Source of the DNA: Methylocapsa sp. S129
Lineage (GTDB): Bacteria > Pseudomonadota > Alphaproteobacteria > Rhizobiales > Beijerinckiaceae
Reading direction: 5' to 3'
Length of the DNA: 62,403 nucleotides
Assembly: GCF_009765995.1 (NCBI RefSeq)
Contig: NZ_LMUI01000059.1
Span: 344,940-407,342, forward strand
Part shown: piece by piece, positions 9,884 through 17,243 of the stretch
Layout of the letters: each line of letters opens with the position of its first letter
Position numbering within the stretch: position 1 is the stretch's first letter
Notes under the pieces: generated by a model
Told to the model about the DNA's origin: nothing
What the model saw: only the letters and a program-made list of their open reading frames with translations
Databases searched by the model: none
Program-made: the position numbers and the translations under genes

Positions 9884-9913
9884 ACGTAAAACGATTTACG
9901 TTTAAATCGTTTT
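9884..9913. promoter_or_regulatory. Double LacI-type operator upstream of the regulator gene
   Basis: Two overlapping dyads are visible. ACGTAAA/TTTACGT with 4 bases between the arms spans 9884-9901 and has the central CG typical of LacI-family sites. AAAACGATTTA/TAAATCGTTTT, also with 4 bases between, spans 9888-9913. They lie 18 bases before the regulator start codon, fitting autoregulation. No copy was found near the FrcB-like gene. Confidence 0.55.
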
Positions 9914-10259
9914 TCTCACAGACTACGCATCGACGCAAGAGGAATCTTGGCCAATTTCGAATCCCTTGTCGGGCTCAGCGATCTTCAACCTGCTCCGCGT
10001 GAATCGTGACTTTGGGTCTAGGCTGTGTCAACGCGCTTATGTCGTCGTCGGAATCGGGCGGGCGTTGAGGCAATTTCTTGGTTCAACAACATCGCAAAAG
10101 TTCGCCGAACCCTCCGGCTCGCCATACCGCGCGATACCCGCTGCTTTGACAGAGTTGGCCGTCGCCTCCTCCGAGCGGCCGACCACGGCATGCGCCGACA
10201 ATTCAATTTCGATTGCCGGACGAACCGCACCAGAAACGGCCCCGCCAAAGCGCAACAAT
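9914..10259. other. Intergenic region, possible rearrangement junction
   Basis: These 346 bases separate the start of the LacI gene from the stop of the response-regulator gene. Open frames of 70-135 codons occur on both strands, but none is recognisable and none has a credible ribosome binding site. In particular I see no histidine-kinase sequence, although a kinase gene often follows this type of regulator. No promoter or terminator stands out. Confidence 0.4.
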
Positions 10260-10952
10260 TTATTTGGCCCCATCGCGGATCATATATCCCGCGCCCCGGA
10301 TCGTATGCAAAAGCGGCGTCTCGAAATCCCTGTCGATCTTGGCGCGCAGGCGCGAGACATGGACGTCGATCACATTGGTCTGCGGATCGAAATGATAGTC
10401 CCAGACATGTTCGAGCAACATGGTGCGCGTGACCACTTTGCCCGCGTGCTGCATGAGATATTCGAGCAGCCGAAACTCGCGAGGCTGGAGGATGATTTCT
10501 TCGCCCGCCCGCGTCACCTTATGCGAGAGCCGGTCGAGTTCGAGATCGCCGAGGCGATAGAGCGTTTCTTCGCTCGCGCCCTTGGGGCGACGGCGCGCCA
10601 GCACTTCGACGCGCGCGAGCAGTTCAGAAAAGGCGTAGGGCTTGGCCAGATAATCGTCGCCGCCCGCTCGCAGGCCCTTGACGCGGTCGTCGACCTGGCC
10701 GAGCGCCGAGAGGATCAACACCGGCGTCTCGACGCTTTGCGCGCGCAAGGCGCCGATCAGCGACAGACCGTCCATCTTGGGCAGCATGCGGTCGACGATC
10801 GCGACGTCATAGGCGCCCTCGCGCGCCAGATCGTAGCCGTTGAGGCCGTCGGCGGCGTGATCGGCGACATGGCCGACTTCGCGGAAAGCCTTGGTCAGAT
10901 AGGCCGCCGCGTCACGGTCGTCTTCGATAATGAGAATGCGCATGGAGGACAT
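10260..10952 (-). CDS. OmpR/PhoB-family response regulator
   Basis: This protein of about 230 residues has a receiver domain (acidic pair Asp-Asp at residues 11-12, phospho-acceptor Asp54 in AIVDRMLP, Lys104 in YLAKPYAFSEL) and a C-terminal winged-helix domain (LQPREFRLLEYLMQH, TNVIDVHVSRLRAKID, HTIRGAGYMI). It would bind DNA when phosphorylated. The start may be 10952 (MSSM) or 10943 (MRIL); neither has a clear Shine-Dalgarno. It lies 158 bases downstream of DegP on the same strand. No cognate kinase gene follows, so the partner kinase must be elsewhere or lost. Confidence 0.85.
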   Translation of the reverse strand: MSSMRILIIEDDRDAAAYLTKAFREVGHVADHAADGLNGYDLAREGAYDVAIVDRMLPKMDGLSLIGALRAQSVETPVLILSALGQVDDRVKGLRAGGDDYLAKPYAFSELLARVEVLARRRPKGASEETLYRLGDLELDRLSHKVTRAGEEIILQPREFRLLEYLMQHAGKVVTRTMLLEHVWDYHFDPQTNVIDVHVSRLRAKIDRDFETPLLHTIRGAGYMIRDGAK

Positions 10953-11110
10953 ATAGCCTCTCCGCCAAAACGGCAAAAACGTAAAAAGCGGCAGGCCAGG
11001 GGGGCGCCCGGCCTGCCGCCCGATATCCCGCGCCATATCCCGCGGGGGCTGGAAGATGGCGCTGGACGCGGCTCCAGATGCGGACCTCTGGAGCCAACTC
11101 CTGCAGGCTT

Positions 11111-12631
11111 TTAGGAAGCCGCCTGGGTGGACAGAGCGACGAAGCGGAAGGCGTCGCCCGATTTCACGCGCAGCAGCACAGCCTTGTGGCCGCTCGCCTT
11201 GGCCGCATCGAACGCCGCCGTAATATCGGCCGCACTCGCCACCGGCTTGCCGCCGGCGTCCAGAATGATGTCGCCCGTCTGGAGGCCCTTCTGCCCGGCG
11301 AGACCGTCGGGATCGACTTCGGCGACCGTTACGCCTTCACGGCCGGCGCGCGCGGGCTCGACCGTCAGGCCGAGCTTGGCGAGCTCGGTCGGCCCGGAGG
11401 GCTGGGTCGTTGTGGCGTCCGCCTTGGCTTCCTTTTCGCCGGCCATCGCGCCGAGCTTCACGCTGATCGTCTGCGCGGCGCCGTTGCGGAGGATGCCAAG
11501 CTCCGCGGTCGTCGTGGGGCCGAGCAGCGCGATCTTGCGCGCCAGCTCCTTGGGATCGGCGACCTTTTCGCCATTGACCGAGGTGATGACGTCGCCGGTC
11601 TTGACGCCCGCCGCCAGAGCGGGGGAATCGGGTTGCGCCCTGGAGACAAGCGCGCCGGACGCTTCCTTGATGCCGAGGCTGTCGGCGATGTCGGCGCTGA
11701 CCGGCTGGATCTCGACGCCGAGCCAGCCGCGCGCCACCGAGCCGTGATCCTTCAGCGATTGCACGACGGATTTGACGACATCGCTGGCGATGGCGAAGCC
11801 GATGCCGACGCTGCCGCCTGACGGCGAGAAGATCGCCGTATTGACGCCGACGACCTCACCCTCGGAATTGAAGGTCGGACCGCCCGAATTGCCGCGGTTG
11901 ACCGGCGCGTCGATCTGCAGGAAATCGTCATAGGGGCCCGAACCGATATCGCGGCCGCGCGCCGAAACGATGCCGGCCGTCACCGTGCCGCCCAGGCCGA
12001 ACGGATTGCCGACCGCGATGACCCAATCGCCAACGCGCGGCGACTGGCTGGCGAAATTGACGAAGGGATAGTCGCCGCCTTCTTTGACTTTCAGCAAAGC
12101 GAGATCGGTCTTGGGGTCCGTGCCGATAACCTTGGCCGGGATCGTCTTGCCGTCGACCGTGGTGACGGTGACGTCGGTGGCGTGATCGACGACGTGATTA
12201 TTGGTGACGACATAGCCGTCGGCGGAAATGAAGAAGCCGGAGCCCTGCGCCATCGACAGATGTGGCGCATGCGGATGTCTCATGCCGGGCATGTCCCCGT
12301 CGCCGTCCTGCCCCTGGCCGAACTGCTTGAAGAAGCGGTCCATCGGGCTGCCTGGCGGGAAATCGGGCATATGCGGCCGGTCGGACTGATCGTCGCTGGC
12401 GTCTTCGGAAATCTTGACCTTGACCGAGACGACGGCGCCCTTCACGCGATCGACGACATCGGCGAAAGAGGCGGGGCCGGCAGGCGAGGCGCTGGTCGCG
12501 GCGAGCGCAGCCTGTGAGAACTGGGGCACGCTTTCGAGCGCCACGCCGCCGATGGCGAGAATGGCGACCGCGCCGAGCAAGGCGCCGCGCAGGGAGCGCG
12601 GCCGGAAATCGGCGGAATGGGGGAATGACAT
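11111..12631 (-). CDS. degP: Periplasmic serine protease of the Do/DegP family
   Basis: This 506-residue protease/chaperone would degrade misfolded periplasmic proteins. The N-terminus has a membrane/signal segment (ALLGAVAILAIGGVAL, residues 18-32). The trypsin-like triad is His146 (TNNHVVDH), Asp176 (KTDLALL) and Ser249 (NRGNSGGP). Two PDZ domains follow (about 300-395 and 420-500). A glycine/methionine/histidine-rich loop at 105-126 is typical of alphaproteobacterial members. The ATG at 12631 has GGAGAAG seven bases upstream and is preferred over the much longer open frame. It lies upstream of the response regulator on the same strand, the order often seen next to ccm genes in related bacteria, although here the ccm genes are 5 kb away. 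Confidence 0.92.
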   Translation of the reverse strand: MSFPHSADFRPRSLRGALLGAVAILAIGGVALESVPQFSQAALAATSASPAGPASFADVVDRVKGAVVSVKVKISEDASDDQSDRPHMPDFPPGSPMDRFFKQFGQGQDGDGDMPGMRHPHAPHLSMAQGSGFFISADGYVVTNNHVVDHATDVTVTTVDGKTIPAKVIGTDPKTDLALLKVKEGGDYPFVNFASQSPRVGDWVIAVGNPFGLGGTVTAGIVSARGRDIGSGPYDDFLQIDAPVNRGNSGGPTFNSEGEVVGVNTAIFSPSGGSVGIGFAIASDVVKSVVQSLKDHGSVARGWLGVEIQPVSADIADSLGIKEASGALVSRAQPDSPALAAGVKTGDVITSVNGEKVADPKELARKIALLGPTTTAELGILRNGAAQTISVKLGAMAGEKEAKADATTTQPSGPTELAKLGLTVEPARAGREGVTVAEVDPDGLAGQKGLQTGDIILDAGGKPVASAADITAAFDAAKASGHKAVLLRVKSGDAFRFVALSTQAAS

Positions 12632-12865
12632 CTTTCTTCTCCATCTGTGGCGGCGCGCCAGCATCGAGGACTCGGCTGGCGGCATGGCCGACAAGATGGA
12701 CGAACGCCCTTTACCGCTCGATGGCGCGGACGTGAAAGGTTGGTAATGTTGGGGGCCGCGCGGCCAACCAGAGCGCGCTTCGGCCGAAATTTGTGAGACA
12801 GCCATTGGATTGCCGAGCGGTCTCCCGTAGAATAGCGCATGGTTCGGCCTTATCGAGGAGCGATC

Positions 12866-13060
12866 ATGCCTACAAACGCCGAAGCCTTGATGACGAAGAT
12901 TCAGGCCCTGCCTGTCGAGCGTCTCGCCGAGATCGAGGATTTCGTGGATTTCATCGCTTCCCGAGAACAGGAACACGCGACCTCACGCGCCACCGCAAGC
13001 GCGCCCGCCTTCGCGGCTATCTGGAGCAATCCGGAGGACGACGTATACGATGCCCTATGA
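12866..13060 (+). CDS. Antitoxin-like protein of a PemIK-type pair
   Basis: This 64-residue protein has the pattern of short antitoxins of about 65-80 residues: a helix LPVERLAEIEDFVDF and a C-terminal tail ending in IWSNPEDDVYDAL, the part that normally binds a PemK/MazF-fold toxin. GAGGAG lies 6 bases before the ATG at 12866, so the upstream in-frame ATG at 12839 is less likely. The next reading frame overlaps its end by 11 bases and starts like a PemK toxin but is broken, so this antitoxin seems to have lost its partner. Confidence 0.65.
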   Translation: MPTNAEALMTKIQALPVERLAEIEDFVDFIASREQEHATSRATASAPAFAAIWSNPEDDVYDAL

Positions 13061-13160
13061 ATTCGGGGACATCGTCCTCGCGCCTTTCCCTTCGCGCGGA
13101 TGGCAAATCCCTAAAGATTTGCAAGGCTGCGATCGCTACTCGCCCGCACTCGCTTTCTGA
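13050..13160 (+). pseudogene. Truncated PemK/MazF-family toxin remnant
   Basis: The frame begins MPYEFGDIVLAPFP, which matches the first beta-strand of PemK-family mRNA interferases (usually 110-120 residues). It then turns into unrelated sequence and stops after 36 codons. No other frame downstream continues the toxin, so this is a deletion or replacement and not a simple frameshift. A 7-bp hairpin (GCAAATC/GATTTGC, 13103-13122) lies just after the break. The toxin is very probably inactive. Confidence 0.6.
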
Positions 13161-13194
13161 CGTCGAGCCACAATAAAAATGAGGCCTCCGCTCG

Positions 13195-13377
13195 ATGCCC
13201 GCCAAGAAACACCAAATCACTGACGCCGAGTGCGCCGCGAACATCGGTAAGCTGGCGCGCGAGGTCGAGGCCAGCAACGATCCGGCGATGCTAGACAGCG
13301 CCGTTAGGAAGATCGTCCAGCATAGGCCGGCACCGGCCGAACCGAAACCGCTGAAGTTCGGGGGCGGACCAAAATGA
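13195..13377 (+). CDS. Hypothetical small protein
   Basis: This 60-residue protein is not recognised. It is charged, starts MPAKKHQITDAECAANIGKL, and ends in a Pro-rich basic tail (RPAPAEPKPLKFGGGPK). GAGG lies about 11 bases before the ATG. Its stop codon overlaps the start of the next gene as ATGA, which supports both as real and cotranslated. It lies directly after the broken PemIK-type locus. Confidence 0.5.
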   Translation: MPAKKHQITDAECAANIGKLAREVEASNDPAMLDSAVRKIVQHRPAPAEPKPLKFGGGPK

Positions 13378-13583
13378 AGAAATCTAATAAGGCTTTGCCT
13401 TTCTTCCTAACATGGTCTGTTTGTACAGGGGCTGGCGTAGTTTACGGAGGCATCAAAGAAGGCGGCTCTATGTGCGCAGATGTCTGCGGCTTGGGTATGC
13501 TCTTCTTCGGCGTCCAAGGTTTCTTGATAGGTCTGACTTTGGCCTTGGGCGTAATCGTCGCTTTGGATTGGCCAGTAAAATAA
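13374..13583 (+). CDS. Hypothetical small membrane protein
   Basis: This 69-residue protein has two hydrophobic segments (about residues 8-26 and 38-64) separated by a short loop with two Cys residues (SMCADVCGLG). It begins with KK and ends DWPVK. It starts within the stop codon of the preceding small gene (ATGA). The family is not recognised; the base composition is lower in GC than the neighbours, which hints at transfer. Confidence 0.5.
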   Translation: MKKSNKALPFFLTWSVCTGAGVVYGGIKEGGSMCADVCGLGMLFFGVQGFLIGLTLALGVIVALDWPVK

Positions 13584-13654
13584 TGGCCCAGCACAAACGA
13601 AGACCGGCGCCGATGATGCATGGTCCCTTCAATTACAATATCGCCGCCGCGATT

Positions 13655-14659
13655 TCACGGCGCGAGGCTCTCCAGCAGCGCCTTGCGAAAGGCGTCGGGG
13701 TCCTGCATTTGCGGCGCATGGCCAAGGGTCGGAAATTCGATCAGTTTGGCGTTGGGGATCAATCGCGCGGCGTTTTTGCCGAGTTCCGGATAGTCACCGA
13801 GCTTGGCGCGCAGCTCCGGCGGCGCGAGATCCTTGCCGAGCGCCGTCGTGTCCTTGTCGCCGATGAACAATACGGTGGGAATCGCCAGCTTGCCGAGTTC
13901 GTAGATGACGGGCTGGGTGTAGATCATCTCGTCGATCAGAGCCGAATCCCGGGCGACAGCCTCGCGTCCCGGCCCGCGATACATCCCCGCCAGCATCTCG
14001 ACCCAGCGATCATAGGCGGGTTTCCATTCCCCGGAATAATACGTCGCCTGTTCGTAGCGGCGCACGCTTTCGGCCGAGGTTTTCAATTCGCGCTCGGTCC
14101 ATTGATCGACGCTGAGCGACGGCACGCCTTCGGCTTTCCAGTCTTCAAGACCGATCGGATCGACGAGAACGAGCTGGCGGACCTGTCCTGGGTACATCAA
14201 GGCGTAACGGATCGCGAGCATGCCGCCGGTCGAATGCCCCATGATCGTCGCCTTTTCGACGCCAAGCGAGGCGAGCAGCGCGCGGGTATTGCCGGCGAGT
14301 TGCTCAAAGCTGAACAGGTAGTCGCCGGGTTTGCTCGATTTGCAGAAGCCGATCTGGTCGGGAACGATGACACGATAGCCCGCATCGCTCAGCACCCTGA
14401 TCGCGGCTTCCCAGGTGGCGCCGCAAAAGTTCTTGCCGTGCAGCAGCACGATCGCGCCCCGCGGCGCCTTGGCGGCGGCGACGTCCATATAGGCCATATG
14501 GAGATTCTGGCCCTGCGAGACGAACGCGAATTGCTTCACCGGATAGGGATAGTCGAAGCCCTCAAGCTCGGGGCCGTAGACTGGCGCTTCGGCGGCGAGA
14601 GCCGGAGCGAAGGACAGCAAGGCGACGATCGGGAGGAACAAGCGGGAGTGACGGAACAT
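13655..14659 (-). CDS. Secreted alpha/beta-fold hydrolase
   Basis: This 334-residue protein has a signal peptide (LFLPIVALLSFAPALA, cleavage near residue 23) and a full alpha/beta hydrolase core: oxyanion-hole HG in VLLHGKNFCG (71-80), nucleophile Ser143 in GHSTGG, the likely acid Asp in FIGDKDTTA and the His in PTLGHAPQ. It is probably a periplasmic esterase or lipase-like enzyme; the substrate cannot be told. It stands alone, convergent with the small membrane-protein gene. Confidence 0.82.
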   Translation of the reverse strand: MFRHSRLFLPIVALLSFAPALAAEAPVYGPELEGFDYPYPVKQFAFVSQGQNLHMAYMDVAAAKAPRGAIVLLHGKNFCGATWEAAIRVLSDAGYRVIVPDQIGFCKSSKPGDYLFSFEQLAGNTRALLASLGVEKATIMGHSTGGMLAIRYALMYPGQVRQLVLVDPIGLEDWKAEGVPSLSVDQWTERELKTSAESVRRYEQATYYSGEWKPAYDRWVEMLAGMYRGPGREAVARDSALIDEMIYTQPVIYELGKLAIPTVLFIGDKDTTALGKDLAPPELRAKLGDYPELGKNAARLIPNAKLIEFPTLGHAPQMQDPDAFRKALLESLAP

Positions 14660-14746
14660 GGGGGCTGGCTTTCATAGGAATGGCGCGGTCGGCAAAAAGC
14701 CAAGGCAAATGGCTCTATCATGGCATCGCCGACGTTTTCGCGATCT

Positions 14747-15061
14747 TCACGCCGCTCTTTTTCCCTTGCGCGTCGATTCCAGGATACGCGCGACGCCTTG
14801 ATGATCGCGGCCGATCATCATCAAGTAAGCCCTCACGCCGCCAAGCGGCCGGCTGCGCGCCTGCTCCCAGGCGCGAATTTGTTCGACCGTGAAGCCGAAG
14901 GCATAAGCGAACGCCTCTTGCGACAAGCCGACCTTCTTGCGGATCGCCTTGACGTCGATCTCGGCCGGCACATGGAGGCGGGCGGGCGAGACCTCGCCGC
15001 GCGCAATGCCGATGGCCTCTTCAAGGCCTGCAGCGATCTTGTCGAAAGCTTTCCTGGTCAT
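14747..15061 (-). CDS. HigA-like antitoxin (XRE-type helix-turn-helix)
   Basis: This 104-residue protein has a Cro/XRE helix-turn-helix (KAIRKKVGLSQEAFAYAFGF, about 38-57, then VEQIRAWEQ) and would neutralise the toxin and repress the operon. It begins three bases after the stop codon of the toxin gene, giving the toxin-first order of HigBA systems. A palindrome upstream of the toxin gene is the likely operator. Confidence 0.82.
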   Translation of the reverse strand: MTRKAFDKIAAGLEEAIGIARGEVSPARLHVPAEIDVKAIRKKVGLSQEAFAYAFGFTVEQIRAWEQARSRPLGGVRAYLMMIGRDHQGVARILESTRKGKRAA

Positions 15062-15064
15062 AAT

Positions 15065-15433
15065 TCATCCCTCGCTTGTTCGATCGCCGCGCATGATTTT
15101 CTTGCCGTAATCGGCCGCCAGGATTGCCGTAAGCTTGGCCAGGCCATTGCGCTCGGCGGCGCTCAAATTCGCCTTTTCACCCTTCGCAAAGACGGTCAGC
15201 AGAAAGATCGGCAAGTCCTCACCGGTGAAAAACGTGACGACGCGATAGCCGCCGCTCTTGCCCCGGCCTTCGCCGGCGACGCGTATTTTCCGGCAGCCGC
15301 CCGAGCCTTGGATTTCATCCCCGGCGTCGGGATTGGCTGCAAGAAACCCGATAAAGGCATCAACCTCCGCTCGGGACATGCCAGCCCCCGACGCGGCGCG
15401 TTCGAATGCCTTGGTTTCACAAACGGCATGCAT
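15065..15433 (-). CDS. HigB/RelE-like toxin
   Basis: This 122-residue protein matches the HigB/RelE ribonuclease group, with the signature GGCRKIRVAGEGRGKSGGYRV and then LPIFLLTVFAKGEKANLS. Members cleave mRNA at the ribosome. It lies directly before the HigA-like gene, and the length is normal, so the pair looks intact. Confidence 0.8.
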   Translation of the reverse strand: MHAVCETKAFERAASGAGMSRAEVDAFIGFLAANPDAGDEIQGSGGCRKIRVAGEGRGKSGGYRVVTFFTGEDLPIFLLTVFAKGEKANLSAAERNGLAKLTAILAADYGKKIMRGDRTSEG

Positions 15434-15453
15434 CGTCCGACCCGAAGGCGACT

Positions 15454-15472
15454 ATGGAATAGCCATATATGG
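15454..15472. promoter_or_regulatory. Operator-like repeats upstream of higBA
   Basis: The half-site TATGG/CCATA occurs three times: TATGG (15454-15458), CCATA (15464-15468) and TATGG overlapping it, so that CCATATATGG (15463-15472) is a perfect palindrome. It lies about 30 bases before the toxin start codon. The HigA-like protein is the likely ligand. Confidence 0.5.
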
Positions 15473-15568
15473 AAGTTACATAGTTTTGTCAATATTTCGA
15501 GGAACGAAAATTGATCTCCACGCCGCGCCGGCGGCTATCCGTCCAGGCCCGGCGCTGTGCGCCATGCG

Positions 15569-16918
15569 TTACAGTCGAAATGGATATGTTACGCCAGCGA
15601 GCGCCAGCGCCAAAACAGCAGGCGCCGCCGCAAGCGCGACGACGACGCGTTTGTCGCCCCATTGTTGGCGCAGCCATTTTCGGGAGGGCGTTTCGCAAAA
15701 CGAATAGAGCGCGCGCGAGACCAGAAGAACGATCGCTATGACGCCGACGAGCTTTACGACATCGAACGCGAGGCTGTGCGGCCGCTGGCCCGACAACCGC
15801 ACCGCGATCAAGAGCGCGACATCGTGCACCAGATAGATGGAGTAGCTCGCTTCTCCCAAGGCGATCGCCGACCGCGCGTTCAGCAACCGACCGCCGAATC
15901 CGGTGTAGCGCGCCGCGCAAAAAACCAGCACGGCGGCGGGCGGCGCCAGTCCAAAGTTCATGTTCATCTTGCGGAAGAGATTCACGCCGACATCGGGATC
16001 ATACATGAGATAGGTGATATAAAAGACGCTCAGCGCCGCGGCGAGCATGACGCAAGAGCCGATGAAATTTTCGAGTTCGGTGACCATCCGACCGCGCATT
16101 TGAACATAGAATTGAGCGACAAGCGCCCCAACAACAAACTCTCCCATCCGCAGATAGGGAGAGAAGTAGAGCAGCCATCGCACGAAAGAATCCTGCTGAT
16201 GGTCCTGCATTCCGGCAATCGATCCAAACCGGTCAACCGCCCACGCATCGATCGCCGGGGACCTGTCGTAGAGACCGGCGGCGAGCGCGATCCAGAGGGC
16301 GCACCAAAGCGCCAATAGCGCGGCCGCGGTCCCTGGCCGCCGTCGCCGCAGAATGAACCAGGCCATGCATGGATAAGCAAAGTAGAAAAACCATTCCGCG
16401 CTGATCGACCAGGTCAGCGGAGAGCCGCCGCCGACGGCGGTAATGAGCGAACCGCCCTGGATCGGCGCGTAGAACCAGCTCTGAATGGACACGAGGAAAT
16501 AGGGAAGCGCCCGAAGCGTGCTTTCGAATGGTTCGACATGCCCATTCCACAAATCGAATAGCCTGCTGCTCAGCAGCACATTGACCAGCAGCGTGAGAAG
16601 AAAAAGGGGGTAGAGGCGCGCGAACCGCGCCCACAGATAGGCGGCGACGCCGCGAAGCCCGTCCCTGCTTATCAAGCTCGCATAATTGTAATGAATCACG
16701 AAGCCGCTGAGCACGAAGAACAGCGTCATCCCGAATCCAGACGCCTGCCTGAGCCAATAAACGACGCCGAGCGGCGTCTCGTGAACCGCCAAAAGCGCGG
16801 CGGCGGCGTGCGCGATCAGCACGGAAAAGGCGGCGACGAAACGGAGGCCCGTCAGCCCCGGCAATTCTTCGTGATGCGAGTGGCGCGCTTGCGCGCTCAC
16901 ATCTCTTTCAGACAACAT
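15569..16918 (-). CDS. Acyltransferase 3 family membrane protein (OafA/YrhL-like)
   Basis: This 449-residue protein has about ten hydrophobic segments and the family start LPGLTGLRFVAAFSVLIAHA, in which the His is the conserved catalytic residue, then LFFVLSGFVI and RFARLYPLFL. It would O-acetylate a surface polysaccharide or lipid at the inner membrane. Its first codons overlap the end of the orphan VapB gene by 11 bases. A small antitoxin upstream is not the usual partner, so the overlap probably comes from a deletion that joined the two. Confidence 0.85.
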   Translation of the reverse strand: MLSERDVSAQARHSHHEELPGLTGLRFVAAFSVLIAHAAAALLAVHETPLGVVYWLRQASGFGMTLFFVLSGFVIHYNYASLISRDGLRGVAAYLWARFARLYPLFLLTLLVNVLLSSRLFDLWNGHVEPFESTLRALPYFLVSIQSWFYAPIQGGSLITAVGGGSPLTWSISAEWFFYFAYPCMAWFILRRRRPGTAAALLALWCALWIALAAGLYDRSPAIDAWAVDRFGSIAGMQDHQQDSFVRWLLYFSPYLRMGEFVVGALVAQFYVQMRGRMVTELENFIGSCVMLAAALSVFYITYLMYDPDVGVNLFRKMNMNFGLAPPAAVLVFCAARYTGFGGRLLNARSAIALGEASYSIYLVHDVALLIAVRLSGQRPHSLAFDVVKLVGVIAIVLLVSRALYSFCETPSRKWLRQQWGDKRVVVALAAAPAVLALALAGVTYPFRL

Positions 16919-17063
16919 TGCGGGTGTCGCCGCGCGGCGCGTCAGGCCGCAACGCCTGTCGCGCCAGATCCGAGATCACTTCGCCCAGGCTCTTGCGCTG
17001 TTGGGACGCCAGACTTTTGGCGGCCGCCAGGACATCGTCGTCAATAGCGAGCGTCGTGCGCAA
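16908..17063 (-). CDS. Orphan VapB-like ribbon-helix-helix antitoxin, short
   Basis: Translation from TTG at 17063 gives 51 residues starting MRTTLAIDDDVLAAAKSLAS, then KSLGEVISDLARQALRP: the ribbon-helix-helix domain of VapB antitoxins. GGAG lies six bases before the TTG; an in-frame ATG six codons upstream (17081) lies inside a repeat and is less likely. Typical homologues have 70-80 residues with a C-terminal toxin-binding tail, and a VapC PIN toxin follows. Here the tail is shortened and the acyltransferase gene follows, so the toxin is missing. Confidence 0.65.
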   Translation of the reverse strand: MRTTLAIDDDVLAAAKSLASQQRKSLGEVISDLARQALRPDAPRGDTRNVV

Positions 17064-17077
17064 GCGAGTCTCCAAAA

Positions 17078-17105
17078 ACATCAACCATCAGACATCACAC
17101 ATCAA
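17078..17105 (-). promoter_or_regulatory. Four tandem heptad repeats, putative RHH operator
   Basis: Read on the minus strand, four consecutive 7-bp units share a TGATG core: TTGATGT, GTGATGT, CTGATGG, TTGATGT. They end 15 bases before the TTG start of the VapB-like gene. Tandem heptads are the binding mode of the ribbon-helix-helix repressor omega of pSM19035 (WATCACW units), so autoregulation is a reasonable inference. Confidence 0.55.
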
Positions 17106-17187
17106 TCAACCCGCCATGTCATGCCTGACAAAGGCTGCTCCATCTCTTTTTATAAAACAAAATCTTTCTGAAAAAGAGAATACTCGT

Positions 17188-17193
17188 TATAAT
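17188..17193 (+). promoter_or_regulatory. Candidate -10 box
   Basis: A consensus TATAAT lies 50 bases before the ATG of the unknown HTH gene at 17244, in an AT-rich stretch (17150-17195) that contrasts with the GC-rich surroundings. The -35 region (about 17165-17170, TTTCTG) is poor. Confidence 0.35.
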
Positions 17194-17243
17194 CGCCCAT
17201 CATGCGTCCGACCCGCACAACCTCTTTTTCAGGAACAGCCCCT

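Noticed and set aside
9966-11114. 382-codon plus-strand open frame
   Set aside because: Antisense shadow of the response regulator gene, which has clear domains on the other strand.
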